This document shows, piece by piece, positions 26,957 to 35,613 of a stretch of DNA of 64,000 nucleotides (the stretch's first letter is position 1; each line of letters opens with the position of its first letter). The notes under the pieces are model-generated. The model was given only the letters and a program-made list of their open reading frames with translations. It had not been told where the DNA came from and did not search any database. Position numbers and translations under genes: made by a program. Source of the stretch: Pyrococcus kukulkanii (GTDB taxonomy: Archaea > Methanobacteriota_B > Thermococci > Thermococcales > Thermococcaceae); NCBI RefSeq assembly GCF_001577775.1, contig NZ_CP010835.1, forward strand, positions 1,054,001 to 1,118,000, in the 5' to 3' direction.

Positions 26957-27289
26957 TTACTCCTCTAGAGGTTCAATCTCTATCGCCACTACTCCATACT
27001 TCTTCTCCCTCTCCTCATCATAGAACTGCCTGTATACTTGAACACCCTCCTCAATGCTCTCGACCCCAGGAAGAACGTTCTCCAACCCTTCTTTCTCAAG
27101 CATCTCCCTGAAGGACTTGTAGACCCTTATCGCCTTAACTCTAACCTTCAGCCTTCCTCCTTCAAAGGAGATTATATCCCCAGGCCTTATCTGCCTCCTC
27201 TTCTCGTCGTAAAGCCTCCCCTCAATTTTCTTCTTCCCGGCCTTTATGAGCTCGAGGTATTCCTCCTGAAGCCCCATCTCCCACTCCAT
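26957..27289 (-). CDS. ASCH domain protein
   Basis: The roughly 110-residue protein is an ASCH (PUA-like) domain: GLQEEYLELIKAGKKKIEGRLYDEKRRQIRPGDII is the signature with G-x-K-x-x-E-x-R, then FEGGRLKVRVKAIRVYKSFREML. ASCH proteins are thought to bind RNA or act on modified nucleosides; the role here is unknown. ATG 27289 has GGAGGTG at good spacing; the GTG at 27298 lies inside that site. Confidence 0.8.
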   Translation of the reverse strand: MEWEMGLQEEYLELIKAGKKKIEGRLYDEKRRQIRPGDIISFEGGRLKVRVKAIRVYKSFREMLEKEGLENVLPGVESIEEGVQVYRQFYDEEREKKYGVVAIEIEPLEE

Positions 27290-27503
27290 TTTAACCACCT
27301 CCTTGCCTCAAGTTTGGCTCCATGTTTTTAAGAACCTTTTAGTATAATTTTGTTTTCTTGTGTTTAACTTTGATTAGTAAAATTGTCATAACTATTAATA
27401 TTTTGATGTATTATTTAAACTGCGTACTACTTATACGGCATAAATTTTATAATATATTATAACCTAGCATATAATAAAAATATCTCTATAGGGGGTGTTA
27501 TGC

Positions 27504-28340
27504 TTGAGAAAGATTTTGAGTTTAATTATCGGAATATTAATCCTAGGCCTAACGAGTGGAGTTAGTAGTGCTGCAGAACCAGAAACAAAAGCTGCTCCGT
27601 CATCTCCCTACTATTGGAATGGGCACTTTGTAGGTAAAGTGGGCATTGCCTCAACCTATCTGCCTAAGGCAGTTGCGGTAAATGAAGACGACACTGTGAC
27701 ACTCCCACAAGTCTTCTTCCTTAGGGTGAAACTCGGAGATAGTTGGAAGTATAGGTGGAACCACTATTATTTCCCCACAAGCTCTGGGCACTGGATCTCA
27801 ATCGAGATTATTAAACCTAGTCCTAATACTTATGTGGGAATCGTGGGAGGCAAAGATGGTATCTTTATTGTAGATTCAGGACATAATACGGCAGGTCTAG
27901 AGGACAAATACAAAGGGTTTTTCAAGAAAGCCATAGATCTTCTAGCCGATATTCTCGGCCTCCCGAGCTTTAGTGATATCATATCTAGTTTAGAAGAGAG
28001 TGAAAGAGGTAGCTACACAATCCAGATTTCTTGGAATGATCAAAAATCGTTCTTTGACGTTAAGAAAATAACAATCAAATTCTATGGAACATCTACATTT
28101 AGAGGTACAGATTATGGAGCGGGGCTAACTTGGATAATAACAAATCCTAAGGAAGGCGACTATAAATTTAAGGTAAGTGGAGGAGCAACTTTGTATGTGA
28201 CCAAGTATTCTCATAATAGCATTCCCACTCCTATTATACTAGGAAGGAATCACGTGATTCCATATTCAGTTCTTGGGGAAACAACGAGAAGTGCAAGTAT
28301 TACTGTAAAAACGAGAATTTATTATAGCCAGAGCTACTGA
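27504..28340 (+). CDS. Secreted beta-rich protein of unknown function
   Basis: The roughly 278-residue protein has a clear signal peptide (LSLIIGILILGLTSGVSSAAE) and a beta-rich exported body with SSPYYWNGHFVGKVGIAS, a long Ser/Gly/Tyr-rich region and RSASITVKTRIYYSQSY at the end. No cysteine or enzyme motif is seen in the mature part. The start is a TTG at 27504 (GGGGGTG upstream) or GTG 27495; the ATG at 27500 is out of frame. AT-rich promoter region upstream (27380-27480). It is followed closely by another membrane-anchored gene. Confidence 0.6.
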   Translation: MRKILSLIIGILILGLTSGVSSAAEPETKAAPSSPYYWNGHFVGKVGIASTYLPKAVAVNEDDTVTLPQVFFLRVKLGDSWKYRWNHYYFPTSSGHWISIEIIKPSPNTYVGIVGGKDGIFIVDSGHNTAGLEDKYKGFFKKAIDLLADILGLPSFSDIISSLEESERGSYTIQISWNDQKSFFDVKKITIKFYGTSTFRGTDYGAGLTWIITNPKEGDYKFKVSGGATLYVTKYSHNSIPTPIILGRNHVIPYSVLGETTRSASITVKTRIYYSQSY

Positions 28341-28353
28341 GGGGTTGATAGGA

Positions 28354-29658
28354 GTGAAAAATTTGAAAACCCCCCTAATCATTATTTTTCTTTTTATTTC
28401 TATCTTTGTAGCATGTTTGAAATACTCGCAATATGAGACGATAAAACAAAAGGAGATAGAGCTCAACAAAACCCTAGAGTTAATAGAGTCTGATCTTCAG
28501 GCTTATAAGTTGGAGTATAACCGCACTTACAGAGATTACCTTAATCAAAAATTGAGCAGAGAAGATATTGAAAATGCCATTAAAAGGGTGTTATTTCTTA
28601 AAAATAGGCTCATTGAATTAAACGCTTCGAAGGAAGATATAAAAAGTGTTGATAACTGCATCAAGGATGTATATGCCCTTCAAGAGGAGAGCAAATTTTA
28701 CACTGCTCTAAAGCAGAGTAGAAGTTGTGCCATTACCGCTTCAGATTCACTTGGCTCAATCCTTGCGGTTTCGAATCGTACAAAATTAATAGAGTATGCC
28801 CAGGAAGAGCTTCGAAACCTTACCCTCATGAAAAATGAAGTCGAGGAAGAGTGGAAAAAGATATTGGAGAGGGGAGTTAATTTTACCGATTACATGGTGG
28901 TTGGCCTCATAGTAGAAGAAGACATTCTCAAAGCAGAAATCTTCATGAACGATTCATGTAATTTCCTGAAAAGACTTCAAAAAATGCCAAACCCTCAAAC
29001 TCCAGAAGAAATCGAAAACATCACTATATTAGGGGGTTGGGTAGGAGGTTACTTGGAATTTGCCAGAAGTTTCTTGGAAGATGCACGAGTGCTAATGACT
29101 CGTGTTAACTCCGGTAATTTCAGTCCAAATGAATTGGAGGAGGATGTATATGCACTCAGGGACTACCTCTTAAGTATTGACGTTCCATGTAATTCCACGA
29201 AATTCATGGCTGCAGTGGCATGCGACTGGAAAGAGTATAATAAAAAATTGGGACTTATGGGGGCAGAGAGAGGGTATTATTCTGCGGCAATTTATTATCT
29301 CCTATACGCAATTGCAATAAATGAACATATAAGTGAATTTAAAGCTCTAGATCTAGCCTTTAACAGTACGAAAACCCCCGCAGATAGAGTGAAGATAGTC
29401 CTTAATTTGAGACATGAGGCTCTGGCTTTGCTAAATAGTTGCCCTCAAGACCCGATAACGTCCTTATACGTGAGTGATGCAGTGGGATGGTATTTCAAGC
29501 AGGGAGATATAATCTTGGAACATATGTTAGAATTCCGGAGAGAGGATACAACGCCTCAGCCAATATATAGCTACGAGATGGCGAAAATCATCGCTAAGAA
29601 GATGTGTCGCGCTTCCATACTGTATCGCATGAACAACTCCAGGAATTCTTGCTCTTAA
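28354..29658 (+). CDS. Membrane-anchored helical extracytoplasmic protein, partner of the secreted protein
   Basis: The roughly 434-residue protein has an N-terminal membrane segment (TPLIIIFLFISIFVACL), then an all-helical exported body with heptad-like stretches (KEIELNKTLELIESDLQAYK) and about eight cysteines in pairs (SCNFLK, CAITASDS, SRNSCS), suggesting disulphides. Many Asn-X-Ser/Thr sites fit export. The start is GTG 28354 (GAGGGG upstream) or TTG 28345. Only about 13 nt separate it from the secreted-protein gene, so they probably form an operon. Family unknown. Confidence 0.6.
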   Translation: MKNLKTPLIIIFLFISIFVACLKYSQYETIKQKEIELNKTLELIESDLQAYKLEYNRTYRDYLNQKLSREDIENAIKRVLFLKNRLIELNASKEDIKSVDNCIKDVYALQEESKFYTALKQSRSCAITASDSLGSILAVSNRTKLIEYAQEELRNLTLMKNEVEEEWKKILERGVNFTDYMVVGLIVEEDILKAEIFMNDSCNFLKRLQKMPNPQTPEEIENITILGGWVGGYLEFARSFLEDARVLMTRVNSGNFSPNELEEDVYALRDYLLSIDVPCNSTKFMAAVACDWKEYNKKLGLMGAERGYYSAAIYYLLYAIAINEHISEFKALDLAFNSTKTPADRVKIVLNLRHEALALLNSCPQDPITSLYVSDAVGWYFKQGDIILEHMLEFRREDTTPQPIYSYEMAKIIAKKMCRASILYRMNNSRNSCS

Positions 29659-29746
29659 TTGACTTGTTGGAATGTAACCGACCTGCAAGCTAATGAAGAA
29701 GTTGGAAGTATAACACTTTGAGGAAAGGCTTGGTGTCCTAAATCTT

Positions 29747-29880
29747 TCACTTTTTGAGGTACAGCCTTCTTATGTTCTTGAGGGATCTTTCTTGGGCCTC
29801 ACCTTAGCTTAAGCATCCTAAGGGCTTTGAAGTATCCTCCCCCTGGCTGAGGTTCTAGAATCACGCTAAACTTCTTTCAC
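29747..29880 (-). pseudogene. HicB-like antitoxin relic
   Basis: The minus strand reads KKFSVILEPQPGGGY in one frame and, after a shift, SKPLGCLS-stop-GEAQERSLKNIRRLYL in another. This matches the HicB N-terminal pattern (VILEP...GGY, LPGCVSQGE, ALKNIKE), with a CAA to TAA change at the SQGE glutamine. At least two lesions. No HicA-like toxin was found next to it. Confidence 0.55.
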
Positions 29881-29892
29881 TCTACAAAAAGT

Positions 29893-30768
29893 TCAACGAT
29901 CCTCATTTCCTTCACCCAAATACCTCATAATCCCCTTAATTGAATTCACTATCCCTTGCATCTCCCTAAACTTTATGTCCTCTTCAAGCTTCTCATAGGG
30001 CTTTAGGAGCTTATCTTCCTCTAAGAGTTCTTTGATTATCAGATCAATATCTTTTCCCATGTTCCTCCTCACTACGTCAACCCACAGCTCCACCTGTTCC
30101 CTGTGCCTTTCCAGTATCTTTGGATCTTCCAGCATTCCAAAGTGAGCGAAGCATATCCTCTTACTCCCCAGGGAAATCATCTTTTCAAGGGATTCAACGT
30201 AAAGTTCTTTGATGAACCTCGGAGGAGTCGCTGGCCTCAAGTACACCTCGCCATCAGCATCCAAGTACACTCCCGCTGAATCTCCAGTAAAGAGGTAGTC
30301 GCCAAAGAGGTAGCTCTGGTGATGCGAGGCATGTCCGGGAGTCTCAATAACTTCAATCCCCTCAGGCGGTTTCGCGATGCTCTCTTCTGGAATTGGAAGA
30401 GGTCTTCCATACGCTAAGGCCACTTCACCGAGAACCTTCCTGCTTGCCTCCCACAGCTTCTCAGGATTAATTAAATGCTTGACTCCCCTCTCGTGGACGA
30501 CGACTTTAGCCTTAGGGTACAGCCTAAGGAAGTGGCCTATCCCTCCCGCGTGGTCAAGGTGGATGTGAGTAAGCAGAACGTACTCCACCTTAATCCCCAG
30601 GGAATCTAGGGCACGCTTGAGGGTTTTCACCGTCGATGCTGGGCCAACGTCAACTATCACGTTGAGATCTTTTATTACCCAGGAGCCAATGAACTTTCTG
30701 TACCCCTTTAACTCAAGGGGAAGTTCAATCAAGTACAGATCACCATACTCGAGTATCACTTCCCTCAC
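29893..30768 (-). CDS. Metallo-beta-lactamase fold hydrolase
   Basis: The 291-residue protein has the zinc-binding THIHLDHAGG motif (H-x-H-x-D-H), the following second histidine in TPGHASHHQS, the FTGDSAG aspartate and FAHFG histidine, as in glyoxalase II/MBL-fold hydrolases, followed by a helical C-terminal region. Substrate unknown. ATG 30768; it lies divergently from panB with about 45 nt to the small uORF. Confidence 0.85.
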   Translation of the reverse strand: MREVILEYGDLYLIELPLELKGYRKFIGSWVIKDLNVIVDVGPASTVKTLKRALDSLGIKVEYVLLTHIHLDHAGGIGHFLRLYPKAKVVVHERGVKHLINPEKLWEASRKVLGEVALAYGRPLPIPEESIAKPPEGIEVIETPGHASHHQSYLFGDYLFTGDSAGVYLDADGEVYLRPATPPRFIKELYVESLEKMISLGSKRICFAHFGMLEDPKILERHREQVELWVDVVRRNMGKDIDLIIKELLEEDKLLKPYEKLEEDIKFREMQGIVNSIKGIMRYLGEGNEDR

Positions 30769-30814
30769 CGTTACCGTTAATAAAAGAAGCGCACTATTAA
30801 GTTATGGTGGGACT

Positions 30815-30862
30815 ATGAGTCCTTTTCTTAAAGTTGTAAAATCAGCGGAGGAGGTAGTATGA
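30815..30862 (+). other. Possible 15-codon upstream ORF coupled to panB
   Basis: ATG 30815 (GGTGG upstream) opens a 15-residue frame ending [15 protein letters not shown], whose TGA overlaps the panB ATG as ATGA. Its end carries the GGAGGAGG ribosome site of panB. It may be a coupled leader peptide or a chance frame. Confidence 0.3.
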
Positions 30863-31656
30863 GGGAAGTAACACCTAAGAAGATTATGGAGATGAAGGGC
30901 AGGGAAAAGATAACTATGATTACGGCTTACGACTATCCCTCGGCACTCTTGGCAGATAAGGCCGGCTTCGATATCGTGTTCGTAGGAGATTCCCTTGGGA
31001 TGGTTGTTTACGGTGATGAGAACACCCTAAACGTGACGATGGAGCAAATGGTCTTTCACACTAGGGCTGTAGCAAAGGCCGTAAAGAGGGCCCTTGTTTT
31101 AGCAGATATGCCCTTCGGAAGCTACGAGGTCAGCGTTGAAGAGGGAGTTAAGAACGCGATAAAGTTGATTCAGGCCGGAGCAGATGCCGTGAAGATCGAG
31201 GGCGGGGCTGATCATGAAAAGCTGGTGAGGAAGCTCGTTAGGATGGGAATTCCCGTCATGGGGCATACAGGTTTAACACCGCAGAGGTACCTCAGGCTTG
31301 GAGGCTACAGGATAATGGGTGGCACTGATGAAGAGGTTGAGGAGATAATAAGGGATGCAAAGGCTTTGGAGAGGGCAGGGGCCTTCGCGGTAGTTCTGGA
31401 GTTCGTTTATGCGGATGTTGCTAAGATGGTTACTGAAGAGGTTTCAATACCGACAATTGGCATTGGAGCTGGTCCCTGGGTTGACGGGCAGGTCTTGGTG
31501 TGGCATGACGTCCTCGGCTTAATAGACTTCTCACCGCCGTTCGCGAAGAGATATGCAAACTTAAAGGAGGAGATACTCAAGGCGATAAGCGAGTTCAGGA
31601 GGGAAGTTAAGGAGGGTAAGTTCCCAGGGAAGGAGCACTATTGGACGAGGGGATGA
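30859..31656 (+). CDS. panB: 3-methyl-2-oxobutanoate hydroxymethyltransferase (PanB)
   Basis: Makes ketopantoate from alpha-ketoisovalerate with methylene-tetrahydropterin, the first step of the pantoate branch of coenzyme A synthesis. The 265-residue protein has classic PanB motifs: [55 protein letters not shown] and IGIGAG near the end. ATG 30859 follows GGAGGAGG at ideal distance. Convergent with the PIN toxin gene. Confidence 0.97.
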   Translation: MREVTPKKIMEMKGREKITMITAYDYPSALLADKAGFDIVFVGDSLGMVVYGDENTLNVTMEQMVFHTRAVAKAVKRALVLADMPFGSYEVSVEEGVKNAIKLIQAGADAVKIEGGADHEKLVRKLVRMGIPVMGHTGLTPQRYLRLGGYRIMGGTDEEVEEIIRDAKALERAGAFAVVLEFVYADVAKMVTEEVSIPTIGIGAGPWVDGQVLVWHDVLGLIDFSPPFAKRYANLKEEILKAISEFRREVKEGKFPGKEHYWTRG

Positions 31657-31657
31657 A

Positions 31658-31987
31658 TTAGGAGATGAATTTAAGTTTTAGGTCAGAAACTTCTGCGATA
31701 TCTAAGAAGTCACTATCCCTTGTTACTAACTCTTCCCCGTTGTTAATGCAGATTGATGCTATTACTAAATCAGCAAATGGCTTTGGTTTCCCAATCTTTA
31801 GGAGTGATATCTGGATATTATGAGCGAGCAAAATATCTTCAAACGTGGGAAACAAGATATTTCCATAGAATCTTTTGTATCTGACAATCGCAGGATATTC
31901 GACAAAGGTAACACCTGTTATATTTTCATTGATCTCCTGCCTATTTTTCACTCTTTCAATGACAATATTCGTATCTAATACAACCAT
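31658..31987 (-). CDS. PIN domain toxin (VapC-like)
   Basis: Probable VapC ribonuclease toxin. The 109 residues show the PIN pattern: VVLDTNIVIE at the N-terminus (first Asp), an E in TGVTFVEYP, and the late acidic pair in PFADLVIAS and LVTRDSDF. It overlaps the antitoxin gene by 13 nt. Expected to cleave RNA in a Mg2+-dependent way and to be held inactive by its partner. Confidence 0.85.
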   Translation of the reverse strand: MVVLDTNIVIERVKNRQEINENITGVTFVEYPAIVRYKRFYGNILFPTFEDILLAHNIQISLLKIGKPKPFADLVIASICINNGEELVTRDSDFLDIAEVSDLKLKFIS

Positions 31988-32193
31988 TTAATCCTCTCCT
32001 TCTCCTTATTCCTCACATAAAAATCGTGTGATATTTCATCCTCTAACTCATCTTCTGTTATCCCAAGCATCTCCCTTAGTTTATCTATTGACATAACCTT
32101 TGGTGAAATCTCAGCTAATGCCCTGTTTATTGCCTCCTTTAACTTTTTTTCATCTACCCAATCTGGGACTTCTATGGTGATAACCTTGCTCAA
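31975..32193 (-). CDS. VapB-like antitoxin of the PIN toxin
   Basis: The roughly 72-residue protein starts SKVITIEVPDWVDEKKLKEAI, a short beta strand and helix found in archaeal antitoxins of this group, and continues with an acidic helical part (LGITEDELEDEIS) for toxin binding. The start is ambiguous because three TTG/GTG codons are in frame; TTG 32193 has GGGGGTG at a good distance. Overlap with vapC-like gene supports the pairing. Confidence 0.75.
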   Translation of the reverse strand: MSKVITIEVPDWVDEKKLKEAINRALAEISPKVMSIDKLREMLGITEDELEDEISHDFYVRNKEKERIKWLY

Positions 32194-32208
32194 CAATGAC
32201 ACCCCCAA

Positions 32209-32843
32209 GTGAAGTTATTGGACAATTCCGGTTTATACCTTTTTAGGCATTGATATCTCTTTTGCACTAAAGGATAATTTTTAGATGAACATTTACTCCA
32301 TACACGTTGATGTTCATGATTTGGGATCCATAACCTTTGTAGCATCCTCCATATTTTGTTGGAATATAAGCGCTTAAGATATGGCTAAAAGGCCCTTGGA
32401 TAAAATATCGAATTTCTATGGGCCTTCTTTTGCCTTCATTCTTTCTGAAGGAATTTAACCTGGGAGCATGCGTCTATTTAAAGACCTTGAATATAGAAAA
32501 TCTCCTGGGATCTGGACAGTTTCTGCAGAAAACAATTTAAAACCTTAGTGTCTAAACATTTGTTTACCTTGTTTGTGGATAGCAATTGAGATAATTCTTC
32601 AATGAAAAGCATTTGAGTTTGCCCTTTTTATGATCTTTGAATGCAATATGTACAACTTCTCATGCAACAAATATCTCGGGATCTTGTATGAATTGGGAAG
32701 CACAGAATTCCTCTTCTTTCTTCTTTCCCTTATTAAATTTTCTCCTGTATGTGCACAGGCTCCTAAAAAAGCATAGTATCCCAGCACACCTGATTCAAAG
32801 CGTCCCCTTCCAGGCTTAATCTTAAATTTTATGTCCCTTTTAA
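32209..32843. other. Gap with decayed minus-strand coding DNA
   Basis: About 630 bases without an intact gene. From about 32480 down to 32267 the minus strand is open and reads like a protein C-terminus (KRRPIEIRYFIQGPF, AYIPTKYGGCYKGYG, INVYGVNVHLKIIL). Further upstream (32600-32830) another minus-strand frame (GVPFKRDIKFKIKPGRGRFESG) may be its broken N-terminal part. Family not recognised. Confidence 0.35.
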
Positions 32844-33152
32844 ATGGAACCCCGGCTAACGCCCAGTAAATGCTACTGCTGTAGATATACTGCTGTAGAT
32901 ACTCCAAAGGCCATTGGAGTATCTTCTGAAGAGCTTATTGAGTACTATGAGTGGAAGGCCAACCTTGAGAAGCTTGAGAAGACAGGAATGAAGAAAATGA
33001 CGAGGGAAGAAGCTATTAAATTCCTGCAGTCTCAAAAAGGGAAAAGGGAAATAAGCGAGGAAGAAGCAATCGAACTATACTATGAGGTTAAGGAGGAAAT
33101 CAAGAAATGGAGGCTAATAGAAAAGAGGCTAAAGGAGCTAGGCCTCGAGTAG
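32844..33152 (+). CDS. Antitoxin-like protein upstream of a PIN toxin
   Basis: The conserved part begins around IGVSSEELIEYYEWKANLEKLEK and continues as charged helices (MTREEAIKFLQSQ, SEEEAIELYYEVKEEIKKWRLIEKRLKEL). ATG 32844 is the only start codon of the full frame, but the first 25 residues (TPSKCYCCRYTAVD) derive from a 14-bp tandem duplication and look unnatural, so the true start may have been lost or be non-canonical. It overlaps the PIN gene by 46 nt. Confidence 0.55.
   Translation: MEPRLTPSKCYCCRYTAVDTPKAIGVSSEELIEYYEWKANLEKLEKTGMKKMTREEAIKFLQSQKGKREISEEEAIELYYEVKEEIKKWRLIEKRLKELGLE
32874..32901 (+). repeat. 14-bp perfect tandem duplication
   Basis: TACTGCTGTAGATA occurs twice in a row (32874-32887 and 32888-32901) just before the antitoxin-like coding part. 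It probably arose by slippage and displaces the original start region. Confidence 0.8.
32898..32923. promoter_or_regulatory. 26-bp palindrome at the antitoxin start region
   Basis: GATACTCCAA and TTGGAGTATC form perfect 10-nt arms around AGGCCA, giving near-complete dyad symmetry at 32898-32923. It may be the operator of the antitoxin-toxin operon. It overlaps the end of the tandem duplication. Confidence 0.5.
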
Positions 33153-33600
33153 TCATTAACACTTCTGTACTTTTCTCAGGCGCAATCTCAACTAAGGGTT
33201 ATGCCTTTGAGGTATTGGAGCTCTTGGCAGAGGGTCACATCGTGAACTATGTTTCGGAGTGGGTTCTCAGAGAATATCAGGGGAAACTAACTTCGAAGAA
33301 GGCTCTCAAGTACTTATCCCCTGAAGAAGCTGAGGGGATATCAATCTCATAAGAAGCCACTCCAAGATAGTTCCAATAAAGCACTCCTTCCAAAATTCAA
33401 GGCCCCTCCTTGAGAAGGTTAGTGAGTTCGAGGATATTCCATTCCTTGATGTTGTGTATAACGCAAAAGTCGAGTTCCTGATAACCTACGACAGGAAGCG
33501 CCTTCTGAAGATCAGGGGCAAAAACAAGGGATTCAAGCTCAATGACCACGAGTTCTACATCCTGACACCCCAGGAATTTATTGCAATGTATAGACAGTGA
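33107..33600 (+). pseudogene. PIN domain toxin (COG1569-like), frameshifted
   Basis: The N-terminal part reads ARPRVVINTSVLFSGAIST (PIN start), then LELLAEGHIVNYVSEWVLREYQGKL. The frame ends at a stop at 33350, but from about 33335 another frame continues without a break: DINLIRSHSKIVPIK, DIPFLDVVYNAKVEFLITYDRKRLL, and HEFYILTPQEFIAMYRQ to the TGA at 33598. One base change near 33335 would rejoin them into a roughly 164-residue PIN protein. As read, the catalytic C-terminal acidic residues are lost. Confidence 0.75.
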
Positions 33601-33602
33601 AT

Positions 33603-34406
33603 TCACTCCCCGCTAAGCCCTAAAGTTCCAAAGATTATAAGTGCAAACCCAGAGAGATGCCATAAAGTTACGGGCTCGCCCATGAGGAGTGCAACGGCAA
33701 TGGCAACGGCTGGAGCTGGAGTTATTATTGCCGTCGCGAGGGATAAATCAATTCTCCCTATTGAAGCGTACCATATCAGCTGGCCAAACGCTATTATGAA
33801 GCCCTCCGCTACCGAATAGGGAGTGAACTCTAAACCGGTAGTCACGGCAAGGGGGAGCAGGTAAAGTGAGCCAAAAGAGTTCCTAAGGAAGGCTATCGTC
33901 TGAGGATTTGCTTTAGTTTTCTTCGCAATGACGTGCCCGATCTGCCAGAACAGTGGAACGAGCAGGAGAAGGAAATCTCCAACGCGCACTTCTAGACCTT
34001 TACCCTGGGTTATAACCATGGCAACTCCTGAAAGCACCAAGAGAGAATAGAAAGCTCTCCTTCCCGTAATCTTCTCTCTCAAAAATATTGAGGCGAGGAT
34101 AAAGGAGAAGAGAACTTCAGCTCTAGTTATTAATGCAGCATTTACCGCCGTGGAGAGCCTCGCTCCAATTGAGTACGAAATGTAGGCAAGGAAGGTTCCA
34201 AAGAAGCCTATTAGCGCCCCTCTCTTCCACGTAGCTTTTGCCTCTTGCAGGTTAACGGTTGGAATAAGGATCAGGGAGGCAATAAAAGCAGAGAAAAAGG
34301 CAAAGCTTATGGGGTTGGTGGGATTGGCTTTTATAACCACTGGCTCAAGACCATAAAGTAACATTCCACTGAGCGCGAGTAGGACTCCTTCACTCTTCCT
34401 TCTCAT
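33603..34406 (-). CDS. EamA/DMT family transporter
   Basis: Membrane protein with about ten helices in two repeated EamA halves: GVLLALSGMLLYGLEPVVIK with the first repeat, and VGDFLLLLVPLFWQIGHVIAKK opening the second. 267 residues is normal for the drug/metabolite transporter family. Substrate unknown. It overlaps the Mrp gene by 17 nt and is probably translated from the same message. Confidence 0.88.
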   Translation of the reverse strand: MRRKSEGVLLALSGMLLYGLEPVVIKANPTNPISFAFFSAFIASLILIPTVNLQEAKATWKRGALIGFFGTFLAYISYSIGARLSTAVNAALITRAEVLFSFILASIFLREKITGRRAFYSLLVLSGVAMVITQGKGLEVRVGDFLLLLVPLFWQIGHVIAKKTKANPQTIAFLRNSFGSLYLLPLAVTTGLEFTPYSVAEGFIIAFGQLIWYASIGRIDLSLATAIITPAPAVAIAVALLMGEPVTLWHLSGFALIIFGTLGLSGE

Positions 34407-35277
34407 CTCCTTTCATTTCCTTCAACTTGTTTACAAGCTTTTCCGCTATCTCCATAAAGGCCTTCGCAGCTGGGGAGTCACCGTACAGAACTATCGGAAT
34501 GCCGAGGTCGCTTGCTTCCCTTGCCTTGAGGTCTATTGGGATCTTGCCCAGGAAGTCAACGCCTTCCTTCTCCGCGAGCTTTTCTCCTCCCCCCTCCCCG
34601 AAGATGTCTATCTTGTTTCCACAGTGCGGGCAGATCAAATAGCTCATATTCTCCACTACCGCTATATAAGGAACTTCCATCTTCTTCATCATGTTCACCG
34701 CTTTTCCTGTATCGAGCAGGGCGACTTCCTGGGGGGTGGTAACGATTATGGCGGCATCGAGCTGGATCGACTGAACTACGGTTAGGATTTCATCTCCAGT
34801 CCCTGGGGGGAAGTCGATTATCATGAAGTCAAGCTCGCCCCACTTCACGTCCCCTAAGAGTTGCTTTATTGCCTTTGTAACAAGGGCGCCCCTCCAGATT
34901 ATTGGCTGATCCTCGGGAACCATCATCCCCATGCTCATTACCTTTATTGGAGTAACCTGGCCCATGAAGTCCGCCATTGGAGGTATCATCTCGAAGTGGC
35001 CATCGTCGAACTTCTCAGCAAAAACTTCGGCCTTGTCAACGCCGAGCATTTTGGCAACGTTTGGGCCATGTATGTCTGCATCGAGAATTCCGACGAAGTA
35101 TCCCATCTTGGCTAAAGCCGCAGTCAAGTTAACGGCAACGGTACTCTTCCCTACTCCGCCCTTTCCGCTCAAAACCGCGATCTTGTACTTCCACTTCTTC
35201 TCTTTCTCCTTTATCCTCTGCGTTAGGGGATCAACGCCAAGCCCGGGCAAGTTTAGGGTTGGAGCCTTAATCGTCAT
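34390..35277 (-). CDS. Mrp/NBP35 family P-loop ATPase (Fe-S carrier)
   Basis: Iron-sulfur cluster carrier ATPase of the Mrp/ApbC/NBP35 family. The 295-residue protein has the deviant Walker A VLSGKGGVGKSTVAVNL near residue 36, DADIHGPNVAKMLG (switch), FPPGTGDE, and the C-terminal cluster site ICPHC (C-P-x-C). ATG 35277 after GGTGGAAT. The first gene of a two-gene unit with the EamA transporter. Confidence 0.93.
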   Translation of the reverse strand: MTIKAPTLNLPGLGVDPLTQRIKEKEKKWKYKIAVLSGKGGVGKSTVAVNLTAALAKMGYFVGILDADIHGPNVAKMLGVDKAEVFAEKFDDGHFEMIPPMADFMGQVTPIKVMSMGMMVPEDQPIIWRGALVTKAIKQLLGDVKWGELDFMIIDFPPGTGDEILTVVQSIQLDAAIIVTTPQEVALLDTGKAVNMMKKMEVPYIAVVENMSYLICPHCGNKIDIFGEGGGEKLAEKEGVDFLGKIPIDLKAREASDLGIPIVLYGDSPAAKAFMEIAEKLVNKLKEMKGDEKEE

Positions 35278-35391
35278 TCCATTCCACCCGTCATGAGTTG
35301 TTAGGTCGGGTTAAAAACCTTTGCCCTTTTGTGTAGCTTTTGGATCAAAAGTGTATAACCGAAACTTATTTGTTTCATTATTTATCGGCTT

Positions 35392-35565
35392 ATGATGGAT
35401 AACGCGTCGGATCCTCTTAGAAGAAAAATCGAAGAATATTATGGAATTTTTAAGGGAGAATATCTTAGCCCTGAAGAGATTGATGGACTAATTAGAGAAG
35501 AAACAGAGAAGCTTTTAAGGAATAAGTTGAATAAAATTCTTCTTCAAAATGAACAAGGGGCTTAG
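35392..35565 (+). CDS. Small charged protein (57 codons)
   Basis: ATG 35392 (or 35395) opens a 57-residue frame with convincing composition: DPLRRKIEEYYGIFKGEYLS, then PEEIDGLIREETEKLLRNKL. It lies in a 330-base gap between divergent neighbours, with TTATTTAT about 12-20 nt upstream as a possible promoter. No family was recognised; it resembles small helical antitoxin-like proteins only in general character. Confidence 0.5.
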   Translation: MMDNASDPLRRKIEEYYGIFKGEYLSPEEIDGLIREETEKLLRNKLNKILLQNEQGA

Positions 35566-35613
35566 AATTTTCTAACTAGGAGAGCAGAAGTGCGAGAAGC
35601 TTGATTTTGAACG

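Noticed and set aside
32599-32907. 102-codon minus-strand frame considered as an intact gene or transposase
   Set aside because: It runs through the 14-bp tandem duplication and shows no transposase motif; it is at most part of a relic.
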